Assembly (NCBI GenBank): GCA_036396535.1
Contig: DASWKR010000030.1
Location: 1-64,000 of the forward strand
Reading direction: 5' to 3'
Length of the DNA stretch: 64,000 nt
Source: Acidimicrobiia bacterium
GTDB lineage: Bacteria; Actinomycetota; Acidimicrobiia; Spongiisociales; UBA5794
The position numbers and the translations under genes are program-made. Of the stretch, positions 24,793 through 33,615 are shown piece by piece (positions within the stretch are counted from its first letter, which is position 1; every line of letters starts with the position of its first letter). The notes beneath the pieces were generated by a model. It worked only from the letters and a program-made list of their open reading frames with translations. It was not told where the DNA came from and searched no databases.

Positions 24793-25728
24793 TCATCTCG
24801 CAGACCCGCCGACCAGGTCCGCTGCGAGCACGGCCGCCCCGACGGCGCCGGCGGACGCACCGAGACCCGCCGCGACGATAGGCGGTGGAGGACGATGCGA
24901 GCCACCATGGATGACATCCGCCACGACGCGGCGCGCCGGCTCGATGATCACCTCGCCGACCGAACCGAGTCCTCCGCCGACAACGACCATCTGTGGATCG
25001 AACACCGCGATGAGGTTCGCCAGCCCCCGTCCGAACGCCTCGCCGATCCTGCCGACGAGGGCGCGTGCCGTCTCGTCGCCTTCTTCGGCGGCCTCCGTCA
25101 CGTCCTCTGCGCTGAATGACGGCCCGAGCCGCCGCGCCAATGGACCCTCTGCATCACCAGCGATGTGCTCGGCCGCCAGCCTGGCAAGTGCAGGACCTGA
25201 GGCGACGGTCTCCCAACACCCCCGCCTGCCGCAGGCGCACGGCAGTCCGTCGGCTTCGAAGAGCACATGCCCGAACTCGCCTGCGAACGAGGCACCGCGG
25301 CGGACCTGGCCGTCGAGCACGATGGCTCCGCCGATGCCCGTGCCCAGCGTCACGACGAGCACATGGTCGTGACCCGTGGCGCTCCCCAGGACGAGCTCGC
25401 CGTGGGCGGCCGCATTGGCGTCGTTGTCTACGACCGCCGGAATGTCGAACTCCGCCTGCAAGTCGGCTCGCACCGGGATCCCGGTGCCTGCGACGTGCGG
25501 ACCCCAGACGAACACGCCCTCGGGGAAGCGCACGAGACCGGCGATCCCGACCCCGATCGCCTCGACATCCTCACGCCAGACGGCCCGGACGCCGTCGATC
25601 GCAGCCTTCGTCAGCTCGCCGGCATCGTCCGGCGTGGGCAGGACGGCCGTCTCGACGACGGCGCGGTCCTCCAAACGGATTGCGAGTAGCTTCGTGCCGC
25701 CGAGGTCGAGGCCGACCGTGGTGACCAC
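24793..25728 (-). CDS. glk: ROK-family glucokinase
   Basis: The 311 residues contain the ATP-binding DLGGTK at 8-13, GIGVGIAGL, the sugar-binding VVDNDANAAAHGE and GEFGH, and the zinc-binding CACGRRGCWE, all ROK hallmarks. It phosphorylates glucose to glucose-6-phosphate, feeding the 6-phosphogluconate dehydrogenase pathway encoded elsewhere in the window. The GTG start directly abuts the stop of the 68-residue gene. Other ROK sugars are possible, but the family position next to ArsA-like genes is seen for glucokinases in actinobacteria, from memory. Confidence 0.92.
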   Translation of the reverse strand: MVTTVGLDLGGTKLLAIRLEDRAVVETAVLPTPDDAGELTKAAIDGVRAVWREDVEAIGVGIAGLVRFPEGVFVWGPHVAGTGIPVRADLQAEFDIPAVVDNDANAAAHGELVLGSATGHDHVLVVTLGTGIGGAIVLDGQVRRGASFAGEFGHVLFEADGLPCACGRRGCWETVASGPALARLAAEHIAGDAEGPLARRLGPSFSAEDVTEAAEEGDETARALVGRIGEAFGRGLANLIAVFDPQMVVVGGGLGSVGEVIIEPARRVVADVIHGGSHRPPPPIVAAGLGASAGAVGAAVLAADLVGGSAR

Positions 25729-25935
25729 TCAGTCCTCCAGCTCGATCCTCGTGGCACGGCCGTCGCCGGCCGGCTCCTCACCCCTGTGGGATGCCAGCTC
25801 GTCCAAGAATGCGCTCACCCCCGCCAGGACCTCGTAGCCGGCCCGGAGCCAGTGCAGCCCCGCTCGCTGAAAGGCCGTACGAACGACGTCGGACGTGCTC
25901 TGATCGTCGCTTTGGAGCGGGTCCTCTCCCATCAC
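25729..25935 (-). CDS. Small acidic protein of unknown function between ArsA-like and glucokinase genes
   Basis: It encodes 68 residues (GTG at 25935, or ATG at 25932) with the central helix FQRAGLHWLRAGYEVLAGVSAFLDEL. It overlaps the stop of the ArsA-like gene and directly abuts the glk start, so it is clearly an expressed operon member. No motif is recognised. A regulator or stabiliser of a neighbour is possible. Confidence 0.75.
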   Translation of the reverse strand: MMGEDPLQSDDQSTSDVVRTAFQRAGLHWLRAGYEVLAGVSAFLDELASHRGEEPAGDGRATRIELED

Positions 25936-27098
25936 CCGTCACCGAACGTCACGCGCAGCTCGCCGTCGAGGAGCTGCGCCCTGCGTACCTCGCGACGTTT
26001 CAGCGAGTCCGGCAGCACGAACGACCGCCGGTACGGACCAACCGTGATGAAGAGCTCGTCGCCGTGGCGGAGCACGTCGACGTCACGCTTCTCGGCGAAC
26101 GGAACGGAGAGCACCAGGACGACCTGATCGTCTTCGTCGTCGACGCGGAACGGCTCGCCGTGTGACAGCCTCTCGGTGGGGTCGAGGTCGCCGTACAACT
26201 CCTCGCCGACGATCCTGAGCTTCTCCGGGCCGACCATCTCCTCGTCGAACAGCCTCAACCTACGCACGTCGACGTCGGCGAAGCCCTCCTCGACGGCTTG
26301 GAGGTGCTCCGATTGGATCTCCTGCCAGCGCTTGAAGTACGGGTCGGAAACGGTGTCGGGGAGCACCCGGTTGACGATCGCCGAATCGACCGAGTACCCG
26401 AAGAGGCCAAGGTAGGTATACGTTCGCCTCGCTTCGGCGATCACCATCCGCTCCGGGTTCATGACGAGACGCGCCGAGGTCGTCGCCGGGTCGGACAGGA
26501 TCTCCCTGATCCCGTCGAGGCGCTCGTAGAACCGGGCGACTGCGTCGAAGACCTTGTCGTCTGCGACCGGCATGCTCGACACGCGGCTCAGGACCGGCCG
26601 CACCACCTTGGCGACCCGCCGCCCGATCGGGAACATCTTCTCCATATACCAGGAGAGCACTTCGGGGAGGCTGAGGAGGCGCAGGGTCTCGGCGGTCGGG
26701 GCGCAGTCGACGATGATGGCGTCGTACTCGCCTGATCGCACGTGGTCACGAACCGTGGCAAGCGCGAAGATCTCGTCCATGCCGGGGAAGACCGTGAGCT
26801 CTTCCGCTTCGACACCCTTGAGGCCCGACCAGTCGAAGAGCTCGGTGAGGTGGTCCCGAACCGCTCCCCAGGTGTCCTCCAACCTCGCCTGGGCGTCGAT
26901 CTGCTGGGCTTCGAGGCGGTGCGTCACCTCGTACGGATCGTCGCCGAAGTCGAGCCCGAAGGCGTCGGCGAGGCTGTGGGCCGGGTCGGTGGACATGACG
27001 AGGGTGCGATGTCCGAGGTCTGCTGCCCGGATGGCCGTCGCCGCCGCCACCGTCGTCTTGCCGACTCCGCCCTTGCCGGTTACGAGGATGACGCGCAT
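25932..27098 (-). CDS. ArsA/Get3-family ATPase
   Basis: The 388 residues start with the P-loop GKGGVGKTT (8-16), followed by STDPAHSLADAF and VDCAPTAETLRLLSLPE. The C-terminal 80 residues (EPFRVDDEDDQVVLVLSVPF ... ELRVTFGDG) look like the HSP20-type beta domain attached to many bacterial ArsA-like proteins. No arsenite-binding cysteines are obvious, so a role as an arsenite pump is unlikely; the true client is unknown. Its start overlaps the SRPBCC stop (TGATG). Confidence 0.9.
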   Translation of the reverse strand: MRVILVTGKGGVGKTTVAAATAIRAADLGHRTLVMSTDPAHSLADAFGLDFGDDPYEVTHRLEAQQIDAQARLEDTWGAVRDHLTELFDWSGLKGVEAEELTVFPGMDEIFALATVRDHVRSGEYDAIIVDCAPTAETLRLLSLPEVLSWYMEKMFPIGRRVAKVVRPVLSRVSSMPVADDKVFDAVARFYERLDGIREILSDPATTSARLVMNPERMVIAEARRTYTYLGLFGYSVDSAIVNRVLPDTVSDPYFKRWQEIQSEHLQAVEEGFADVDVRRLRLFDEEMVGPEKLRIVGEELYGDLDPTERLSHGEPFRVDDEDDQVVLVLSVPFAEKRDVDVLRHGDELFITVGPYRRSFVLPDSLKRREVRRAQLLDGELRVTFGDG

Positions 27099-27538
27099 CA
27101 GGGCGCTTCAGCTCTGCGTTTCAACCCGCGCAGTGCGCTCGAGACGATCTGCTTCTCCGCCTGGCGCCGCAGGAAGCCGGGCACCGTGAACGCCGGGTCG
27201 ACGCGGAGGGCATACAGCACCTGGGTGCCGCCCTCCTCGAGGGGGGTGAACTCGTACGAGCCTTCCATGGACTTGATGTCGGCGCCTTGTTCGGCCGTCC
27301 ACGAGAAGCCGTTCTCGAGGTCGTACGAGTAGATGAGCGTGTAGCTGATCTCCTTGATCATGGCGTCTGCGACGAAAGCGACCTTGGCGGGGCGTCCCTG
27401 CGAGTCTTCCTCCAGGACTTCGACCTGCTTCACGCCGGTCGCCCACTCGGGGTACGCCTCGAGGTCGAGGGCGACCTCGTACACGTGCTGCGGCTCGGCC
27501 GAGACCTCGATGCTCTGAACGGTTCCTTCCATCGCCAT
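27098..27538 (-). CDS. SRPBCC (START-like) ligand-binding protein
   Basis: The 146 residues (ATG at 27538, with another ATG 6 bases later) show the SRPBCC pattern: IEVSAEPQHVYEVALDLEAYPEWATGVKQVEVL near the N-terminus and SYEFTPLEEGGTQVLYALRVDP in the C-terminal half, ending in a basic helix. Such proteins bind hydrophobic ligands. It heads the operon SRPBCC-ArsA-small protein-glk-ykvA-liaF-like, all linked by overlaps or tiny gaps. Ligand unknown. Confidence 0.87.
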   Translation of the reverse strand: MAMEGTVQSIEVSAEPQHVYEVALDLEAYPEWATGVKQVEVLEEDSQGRPAKVAFVADAMIKEISYTLIYSYDLENGFSWTAEQGADIKSMEGSYEFTPLEEGGTQVLYALRVDPAFTVPGFLRRQAEKQIVSSALRGLKRRAEAP

Positions 27539-27638
27539 TCGGCTACTGCTCCCTCGATCATCCTCCGCCGCCAGAGTAGTTGGCGACGCTTCCCGCGCGG
27601 CCGCTGAGCCGGCAGGCACTCGGTGCGCGAGATCCCAC

Positions 27639-27669
27639 TTGACCCTCACGTTACGTGAGGGTGTACGGT
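27639..27669 (+). promoter_or_regulatory. MerR-type promoter with palindromic operator
   Basis: TTGACC (27639-27644) and TACGGT (27664-27669) are separated by 19 bp, the over-long spacing typical of MerR-activated promoters. A perfect inverted repeat, ACCCTCACG-TTA-CGTGAGGGT (27642-27662), fills the spacer. The start codon of the MerR/TipA-type gene lies 6 nt after the -10 element, so the gene is probably autoregulated and its transcript leaderless. Confidence 0.85.
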
Positions 27670-27675
27670 CCAAGC

Positions 27676-28440
27676 ATGGAAACCACCTTGACCGTCGGTG
27701 CGATCTCCCGGCTCGCCGGGGTGACCGTGCGGACGCTGCATCACTACGACCAGATCGGGCTCGTCTCGCCGAGCGAGCGAACCGAGGCGGGATACCGCCT
27801 GTACGGGCGGAGGCAGGTCGAGCGCCTCCAAGAGGTGCTCTTCTTCAAGGAGCTCGGGTTCGGGCTCGAAGAGATCAGGCAGATCGTCGAGGCACCCGGC
27901 TACCGGCGCGACCAGGCCCTCGTCAGGCAGCGCCAGCTTCTCGAAGCGAGGGCGAGCCGGCTGATGGACATGATCGAGGCGGTGGACGACGCAATCGAAG
28001 CAGAGAGGACTGGCATGAGCTTGTCGCCAGAGGAGATGCTGGAGGTGTTCGGCGACTTCGACCCGGCCGAGCACGAGCAGGAGGCCGAGGAGCGGTGGGG
28101 CGGAACCGACGCCTACAAGGAGTCGGTGAGCCGCACCGACAGCTACACCAAGCAGGACTGGCTACAGCACCAGGAGGAGGCAGTAGCGATAAACGAAGGA
28201 CTTCTCGCGCTGATGGCCGGAAAGGTCCCGGCGGAGAGCGCCGCGGCGATGGACCTGGCCGAGCGGCACCGCGCCCACATCTCGAAGTGGTTCTACGACT
28301 GCACACCCGAGATCCACGCCGGGCTGGGTCTGACGTACGTGGCCGACGAGCGGTTCGCCAAGAACATCGACAAGGCCGGAGAGGGGCTGGCAGCGTTTCT
28401 GTCGGCTGCAATCGCCGCCAACGCCGACCGAACGTCGTGA
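27676..28440 (+). CDS. MerR-family regulator with TipAS ligand-binding domain
   Basis: The ATG at 27676 gives 254 residues. An N-terminal MerR helix-turn-helix (TVGAISRLAGVTVRTLHHYDQIGLVSPSERTEAGYRLY) is followed by a coiled linker (about 80-115) and a C-terminal all-helical TipAS domain (DFDPAEHEQEAEERWG, about 130-250). TipA-type regulators bind peptide antibiotics and activate their own and other promoters by underwinding a long spacer. Its own 19-bp-spacer promoter carries a perfect palindrome. No Cys of the kind that traps thiostrepton-like ligands is clearly positioned, so the ligand is unknown. Confidence 0.93.
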   Translation: METTLTVGAISRLAGVTVRTLHHYDQIGLVSPSERTEAGYRLYGRRQVERLQEVLFFKELGFGLEEIRQIVEAPGYRRDQALVRQRQLLEARASRLMDMIEAVDDAIEAERTGMSLSPEEMLEVFGDFDPAEHEQEAEERWGGTDAYKESVSRTDSYTKQDWLQHQEEAVAINEGLLALMAGKVPAESAAAMDLAERHRAHISKWFYDCTPEIHAGLGLTYVADERFAKNIDKAGEGLAAFLSAAIAANADRTS

Positions 28441-28452
28441 TGGGGCGCGCCC

Positions 28453-29208
28453 TCAAACCTCGTGCGTGAAGACGTTTCCCGTTCCCCGGAAGTATCCGAC
28501 GTTGCGGCACATCGTCTCGCCGACCCGCCAACTCAGTGCCATCGGCTGGTGGATGTCGCCGAAGTAGTGGAAGGCCGGCCGATGCCTGCCGAGGTAGTCG
28601 AGCACCGCCGCAGAGCCCTTCGCCCGGCCACCGAGAACGTCGATCGCAAGCGGGCGCACCGCCGGCGGTACGTGCGTGCAGAGCATCTCGACCGGGCCGA
28701 TCTGCTCGAGCTTGGCCGCCATCTCCTCTTCGGTGACCTCTCCGGGCGTACCGAGGCTCGTGATCCCGCCACCTGCGAAACCGACCCGAATCCCTTCGAT
28801 GTCGACGACCTCGGCGTCGACGTACCGGGCGGTCCTCGGGAGGTGGTCCCGCAGCGATTCGGGCCGGTCGACGTTCCCGTACGTCACGTAAGCGTCGGCG
28901 TCGCCGAGCGCGGCGCATATCTCGACGTAGGCGGCCTCGACACGCTCGTCGTAGTCCGCTCTCAGCTGCTCTTCACGGCCACTGGCGTGCTCCCGCCACC
29001 GATCGGCGGACGCCTCGTACTCTCCCCTCGTTCGCAGCTCGACGATCTCGGTCACGAAGTCGAGTCCCGACACGTCGGCGAGGATCCCGTCGTTCGTCCT
29101 GTAGTCGATGAAGTTGATGAGGTCTCCGAGCACGAGCAAGGGACCGGTCCCGACCGCCACCTTTCGCAAGGCGGCCGCCGCGCCGTGGACGTCGGCGATG
29201 AGCCTCAC
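28453..29208 (-). CDS. Metallophosphoesterase
   Basis: The 251 residues carry the calcineurin-like signatures: IADVHG (4-9), VLGDLINF (26-33), TYGNVDRPE, and late CTHVPP and YFGDIHQP. These bind two metals and cleave phosphoester bonds; the substrate is unknown. Its start overlaps the stop of the small membrane protein gene upstream by 4 bases. It converges on the TipA-type gene. Confidence 0.88.
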   Translation of the reverse strand: MRLIADVHGAAAALRKVAVGTGPLLVLGDLINFIDYRTNDGILADVSGLDFVTEIVELRTRGEYEASADRWREHASGREEQLRADYDERVEAAYVEICAALGDADAYVTYGNVDRPESLRDHLPRTARYVDAEVVDIEGIRVGFAGGGITSLGTPGEVTEEEMAAKLEQIGPVEMLCTHVPPAVRPLAIDVLGGRAKGSAAVLDYLGRHRPAFHYFGDIHQPMALSWRVGETMCRNVGYFRGTGNVFTHEV

Positions 29209-29495
29209 TCGGCTTCACCGCCGCTCGCCAGCCACGAAGAGGCGTAGAAGCCGAGGGCGGCCGCCGCCACGACGGCCGCGCCGGCGGCTGCCAGCCCGTG
29301 CCATCCGGCGAAGCTTGCGGACATTCCCGCCAGCCCGAAGCCGCTCAGTGCCCCGATCAGTGCCCTCGCCCGCCCACCCGGCCCGCGGTTGTCTCCTGCG
29401 GCCGATCCGGTGTGCGACGTGTCTCCGCCCCGAACCACCCACACGGCGAGGCCCGCTAACCCGGTGATGAGGGCGATTGCGTAGACTGGGATCAT
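29205..29495 (-). CDS. Small membrane protein of unknown function
   Basis: It encodes 96 residues with three hydrophobic stretches (about 3-20, 47-62, 68-88) and a polar Gly/Asn-rich loop. It is translationally coupled to the phosphoesterase downstream, overlapping by 4 bases. No family recognised. Confidence 0.7.
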   Translation of the reverse strand: MIPVYAIALITGLAGLAVWVVRGGDTSHTGSAAGDNRGPGGRARALIGALSGFGLAGMSASFAGWHGLAAAGAAVVAAAALGFYASSWLASGGEAE

Positions 29496-29519
29496 CGCAC
29501 GGCCTGTGGCATCGGCCGG

Positions 29520-30629
29520 TCAGCGTAGACCCGGCTCGATGCCGTACTGCTCATGTTCCAGCTCGGCGAGCACCCTGGGATCCTCCTCCGATCGCCGCGC
29601 TTCCGACAGCACCTCCTCGGAGCGGGGATGATCGAGTGCCTGAAGGGCCCAGGCGGCGTGGGCGCGCAGCAGCCAGTCGGGATGACCTAGGTAACCGGCG
29701 AGGACGCCGAAGGCGCTCCTCCCTCCGACGTTCCCGAGAGCGATGATGGCGTTGCGCCTCAGGTGACGCGCCTCGCGCCTGGGAACGTAGAAGTGGGAGA
29801 AGCGCCGCATCAGCGTCGTGTCGTCGAGACCGAGCACCTCTGCGAGGTCGACTGTCCCTCGCACGTCTGTCGCCCTGCCGAGCACGGGGTGGCCCGGCGG
29901 GCAGGCCGTCAAGCACTCGTCGCACCCGTAGAGCCGATCCCCCATGAGGGCCCGCATCCGCCTCGGGATGACGCCGGGCGCCTGAGCCCAATATGCGATG
30001 CACTTGCGGGCGTCGATCTGGCCGGGAGCGACGAGGGCCCCCGTCGGGCACGCAGGCAGGCACGCCGCACACGTCCCGCAGTCACGCCTCGTCGGCTCCG
30101 AGCGGGGAAGGGCGGCGTCCGTGACAACGGAGCCGAGAAGAACCCACGGTCCCGCCCCTGGGACGAGCACCATGGTGCTCTTGCCCCACCAGCCGACCCC
30201 GGCGCGCACCGCGGCGGCCCGATCGACGAGACGATCGTCGTCGGCGAGCTGCCAGGCGGCGTGACCCTCGCTCTCCACGGTGGCCACGAGACGATCGAGG
30301 ACTCGCCGGAGACTCTTGTAATGGTTCCTCTCCGCGAAGCGGGCGACCCGCCCCATCCCGGGTGCGGGCCGAGCAGGCGAACCTGCAGCCGGAACGTACG
30401 GCCACGCAACGGACACGATCGACCGCGCCGACGGGTACGACTCGAGGATCGTCGTCGCACGACTCCGATCCTTGTACGTGAAGCCGAGATCGGCGGATTC
30501 GCCGGTCGCCGCCCGGCGATCCATCGTCCGACGAACCTCATCGAAGGGCTCGGGCCCGGTGACGCCCATCCCAACTACGCCGAGCGATCTCGCTTCCGCC
30601 TCGAGTCGCTCCAAGAGCTCTGCCGTCAT
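29520..30629 (-). CDS. queG: Epoxyqueuosine reductase-like iron-sulfur protein
   Basis: The 369 residues have a DUF1730-type N-terminal cobalamin-binding region (LGVVGMGVTGPEPF ... FTYKDRSRAT ... SIVSVAWPY) followed by two 4Fe-4S cysteine sets: CGTCAACLPACP and CDECLTACPPGHP. C-terminal HEAT-like helices follow (HPDWLLRAHAAWALQAL). QueG reduces epoxyqueuosine to queuosine in tRNA. No other queuosine gene lies in the window, and queuosine is not universal in actinobacteria, so the biological role here is uncertain; a QueG relative with another substrate is possible. Confidence 0.85.
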   Translation of the reverse strand: MTAELLERLEAEARSLGVVGMGVTGPEPFDEVRRTMDRRAATGESADLGFTYKDRSRATTILESYPSARSIVSVAWPYVPAAGSPARPAPGMGRVARFAERNHYKSLRRVLDRLVATVESEGHAAWQLADDDRLVDRAAAVRAGVGWWGKSTMVLVPGAGPWVLLGSVVTDAALPRSEPTRRDCGTCAACLPACPTGALVAPGQIDARKCIAYWAQAPGVIPRRMRALMGDRLYGCDECLTACPPGHPVLGRATDVRGTVDLAEVLGLDDTTLMRRFSHFYVPRREARHLRRNAIIALGNVGGRSAFGVLAGYLGHPDWLLRAHAAWALQALDHPRSEEVLSEARRSEEDPRVLAELEHEQYGIEPGLR

Positions 30630-30665
30630 GCTCGAACGAGTGTATGCCGCGGGACGGGAGCACCG

Positions 30666-30890
30666 TCAGCCGGCTGCGACTCCCGGGTCGTCTCGGTATG
30701 GAACCAGCCTGAGCGGAGCCACGAGGCCGACATCGGCCAGGTTCTCCAGTGCTTCGGACTCGTCGTCGTCCAGGTGGACGTGACCGCGGTCGGCTGGACT
30801 CGCGTCCATGCCCGTGAGCAGCACCGTGACGATGCAGTCGTCGCAGGCGCTGGTGCCCTGCATGGCACATTCGTCGCAGTCGATGATCAT
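30666..30890 (-). CDS. Small CxxC-type protein, conserved in actinobacteria
   Basis: The ATG at 30890, preceded by GGGAGG, gives 74 residues. The N-terminus has two CxxC pairs, CDECAMQG and CDDC (residues 4-19), a likely metal site. The rest is acidic (HVHLDDDESEALENLADVG) and ends with a VPYRDDPG-type tail. I recall related short proteins in other actinobacteria, all of unknown function. It is followed by queG on the same strand and is divergent from the LLM gene. Confidence 0.8.
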   Translation of the reverse strand: MIIDCDECAMQGTSACDDCIVTVLLTGMDASPADRGHVHLDDDESEALENLADVGLVAPLRLVPYRDDPGVAAG

Positions 30891-31002
30891 CTCGCCTCCC
30901 ATGCCGCCTCTCTCTGCAGCCAACGTATCGCGCCCGTGTGACAGATTTCGCGAGGCACCGGGAAGAGCCACCGCCGAGTAGCGTCCTCGCCGGAGGACCA
31001 GG

Positions 31003-32034
31003 ATGCGGCTGGGAATCACGATCAACTACGCGGGCCCGGCGACGGCTCTCGATATGGCCGTCGTCCTCGAGGCAGAGAGGCTCGGCTACGACTCGGTGTG
31101 GGCGGCCGAGGCGTGGGGCTCGGATGTCGTCTCGGTGCTTGCGTGGATCGGGTCCCGTACCGAGCGGCTCAAGCTCGGTGCAGGGATCATGCAGATCCCG
31201 GCGAGAACCCCAGCCATGACCGCGATGACCGCTGTCAGCCTCAGCGAGTTGAGCGGCGGGAGGATGATCCTCGGGCTCGGGATGAGCGGTCCTCAGGTCG
31301 TCGAAGGCTGGCACGGCGTCGCCTACGGAAAACCGATCGCCAGGACCAGGGAGTACGTGGCCGTCGTCCGCAAGGCGATCGCCCGACAGGAGCCGCTGAC
31401 ACACAACGGCGACTACTACGAGATCCCGTACCAGGGTGAGGACGCCACCGGGCTCGGCAAGCCGCTGAAGATGATCACGCACCCGAGTCACGAGATCCCG
31501 ATCTACCTCGCGGCGATCGGGCCCCGGAACGTGACCCTCGCTGCCGAGATCGCCGACGGCTGGCTGCCGATCTTCTACTCCCCCGAGCGGGCCGCAGACG
31601 TCTACGGGCCGCTGCTCGAGGCGGGCTTCGCTGCCTCGGGCGAGGCGAGGAAGGCGGAACGGTTCGCCGTCGTCGCCGGCGCCACGTGCGTCGTCACAGA
31701 CGACATCGACGCCGGCTATCGCGCCGTCAAGCCGAACATCGCCCTCTACGTGGGTGGCATGGGCGCCAAGGGCAGCAACTTCTACAACGATCTGGCGCGC
31801 CGGTACGGGTACGAGGAGGCGGCCACCGAGATCCAGGACCGCTACCTGGCCGGTGACCGGATGGCGGCCGTCGCTGCGGTCCCGGACGCGCTCGCCGACG
31901 AGGTTGCCCTCATCGGGCCGCCGGAGCGGATCCGGGATCGACTGGAAGCTTGGCGTCAGGCCGGCGTCGACACCCTCCTCGTCCAGTCGGATGACATCGC
32001 AACGATCAGGGCGATGGCCGAGCTGGCCGGGTAG
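31003..32034 (+). CDS. LLM-class F420-type oxidoreductase
   Basis: The ATG, with upstream GGAGGACC, gives 343 residues. The luciferase-like TIM-barrel pattern is visible: RLGITINYAGPA, GYDSVWAAEAWG, KLGAGIMQIPARTPAMTAMTA, LGLGMSGPQVVEGWHG and IYLAAIGPRNVTLAAEIADGW. Members use reduced F420 or FMN to reduce varied substrates; the actual substrate is unknown. A TAGCGT hexamer about 20 nt upstream is a candidate -10 element. Confidence 0.9.
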   Translation: MRLGITINYAGPATALDMAVVLEAERLGYDSVWAAEAWGSDVVSVLAWIGSRTERLKLGAGIMQIPARTPAMTAMTAVSLSELSGGRMILGLGMSGPQVVEGWHGVAYGKPIARTREYVAVVRKAIARQEPLTHNGDYYEIPYQGEDATGLGKPLKMITHPSHEIPIYLAAIGPRNVTLAAEIADGWLPIFYSPERAADVYGPLLEAGFAASGEARKAERFAVVAGATCVVTDDIDAGYRAVKPNIALYVGGMGAKGSNFYNDLARRYGYEEAATEIQDRYLAGDRMAAVAAVPDALADEVALIGPPERIRDRLEAWRQAGVDTLLVQSDDIATIRAMAELAG

Positions 32035-32267
32035 CAGGCTCGCCCGCCGGAGTCGGTCCCGCCCGAACAGTGCGGCAGCGGACAAAGCCCCGATTCCGCA
32101 CGGCAGCCGCTCGGGAACGAGATCCGGTGGACCACCAACAGCAAACGCGGCCCGAAGGCCGCGCCCGCTGTCTGAAGGGATGATCCCGGAGCCGCCACCC
32201 CTGGGTTCCCCCGGCGGTTCCGAATGCTCACCCGACGCCCGGGCCTCGAGTCTGATACGCGATCTTC

Positions 32268-33488
32268 TCAGCCGGTGATCAGCGCAGCCAGCGCCTCGGC
32301 CCACACGAGCACTGCTCCGCTCGCCGAGGCTCGCTCCTGCACGTCGCGGTCACTCGAGACGACGGCGACCCTGCCGGCGCCGGCAGCCAGGTCGACGATC
32401 TCATCGTCCGCCGTGACTCCCTCCTCCGCGAACCTGATCTCGATCTCACCGACGCCCGACCGCTCACGGCGGCCGCCGGCGAGCCGGGAGTCATACACGA
32501 CGGTGATGGCAGGGCGCGCCCCCGACTGTCGCCTGAGCCGCCGCAATGCGTCGTTGAGCCGTTGCCGCGACGCACCCGTAGCCGTGCGCCGCTCGTCCAC
32601 GTGGAAGAGGACGTTGTAGCCGTCGACGATCAAGTGCACGGGTGGCTCGACCTGGAGCAGCCAGCGCACGGCTTCCGGCGACTCAGGGCTCATCCCGGCC
32701 GGCAGGCTCAGGCGGCGCCGGCGACCCTCCCGGCTCGCGGCGCCATCCGCCGCTCGTGGTGACGCCTGCCTGCGCTCAGCCGTCGAGGCCTGGGCATCGA
32801 GCAGGCGGGCCATGGCGACGGGATCTGCCGGGATCGCCTCCGCCGACCGCCCCGGCCCGGATTCCCTGCCTCTCCGCACCTTCAGCAGCCGCTCGGTCGC
32901 CGACACCAGGCGGCTCTCGGCATCGATGCGGGCGGTCCGCTCCGACTCCAGCTCGGTCCGAGCACTCGCCAGCGCGGCGCGCAGATCGTCGACCGCCGAG
33001 GCATCGTCGACGCCCGATCGTCTCTGATCCGACCGGGCCGCGGCCAGGTCGCGCTTCAGGGCTGCCACGGTCTGCTCGAGACTGATCGTCTTGGCGCCGG
33101 CCCGTCGGCGCGCCTCCTCTGCCTCGACGCGTAGGGACGTGATGTCGGCCGTCGCTTGGCGGGCGGAGCGTTCGGCATCCCGCATGCCCCGCTCTGCGAC
33201 GGCAACGGCGACGGCCTCCCACCACCCCTTGTGGCGTGACAGGAAGGCTCGGGTCACCGGATCGGCGTCGTCGCCGAGCGTCTCTGCGACCTTTCCCCGC
33301 AGCCACTCGTTCTCGTCGAGCTCGGCGAGCAATGCGCTCGCCAGCGGGGGTGGGAGCCTTCCGCCCTTGACGGCGGCGGCTCGACGCAGCGAGGCGGGAA
33401 CCTCGTTCGAGTCGAGCTCGTCGAGCACGACGCGAGCAGCAGCGACGACACCGGCGAGTGCGTCGCGGACATGCTTGCGCTCCACCAC
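32268..33488 (-). CDS. NYN (YacP-like) domain protein with coiled-coil N-terminus
   Basis: A GTG at 33488 after GGGAGG gives 406 residues (the adjacent GTG at 33485 is equally good). The N-terminal 90 residues are helical, and a long coiled coil rich in Glu, Arg and Ala spans about 120-220. The C-terminal 140 residues form a NYN/PIN-like nuclease fold: HLIVDGYNVLFH, ITVVYDSRL, GVTADDEIVDL and VAVVSSDRDVQ, with acidic residues suited to metal binding. YacP-type proteins are ribosome-associated or RNA-cleaving nucleases in Firmicutes. The target here is unknown. It is divergent from ilvB. Confidence 0.87.
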   Translation of the reverse strand: MVERKHVRDALAGVVAAARVVLDELDSNEVPASLRRAAAVKGGRLPPPLASALLAELDENEWLRGKVAETLGDDADPVTRAFLSRHKGWWEAVAVAVAERGMRDAERSARQATADITSLRVEAEEARRRAGAKTISLEQTVAALKRDLAAARSDQRRSGVDDASAVDDLRAALASARTELESERTARIDAESRLVSATERLLKVRRGRESGPGRSAEAIPADPVAMARLLDAQASTAERRQASPRAADGAASREGRRRRLSLPAGMSPESPEAVRWLLQVEPPVHLIVDGYNVLFHVDERRTATGASRQRLNDALRRLRRQSGARPAITVVYDSRLAGGRRERSGVGEIEIRFAEEGVTADDEIVDLAAGAGRVAVVSSDRDVQERASASGAVLVWAEALAALITG

Positions 33489-33575
33489 TCGAGCCTCCCG
33501 TCGATCGGTTTTGCCCGCTCCCCGACTCAATTCCTCATGTCTCGAGCGATCCGAGCCGATGAACCCACCAGGAGT

Positions 33576-33603
33576 TTGACAGTCTCCTCGGCAGTGCCAT
33601 ACT
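33576..33603 (+). promoter_or_regulatory. Promoter of the ilvBN operon
   Basis: Perfect TTGACA at 33576-33581, 16-bp spacer and CATACT at 33598-33603. Transcription should begin near 33610, a few bases before the leader-peptide ATG. Confidence 0.7.
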
Positions 33604-33615
33604 CGACACGACACC

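Noticed and set aside
32035-32267. Gap after the LLM gene examined for tRNA or small RNA
   Set aside because: No T-loop motif or complete cloverleaf; no promoter or terminator recognised.
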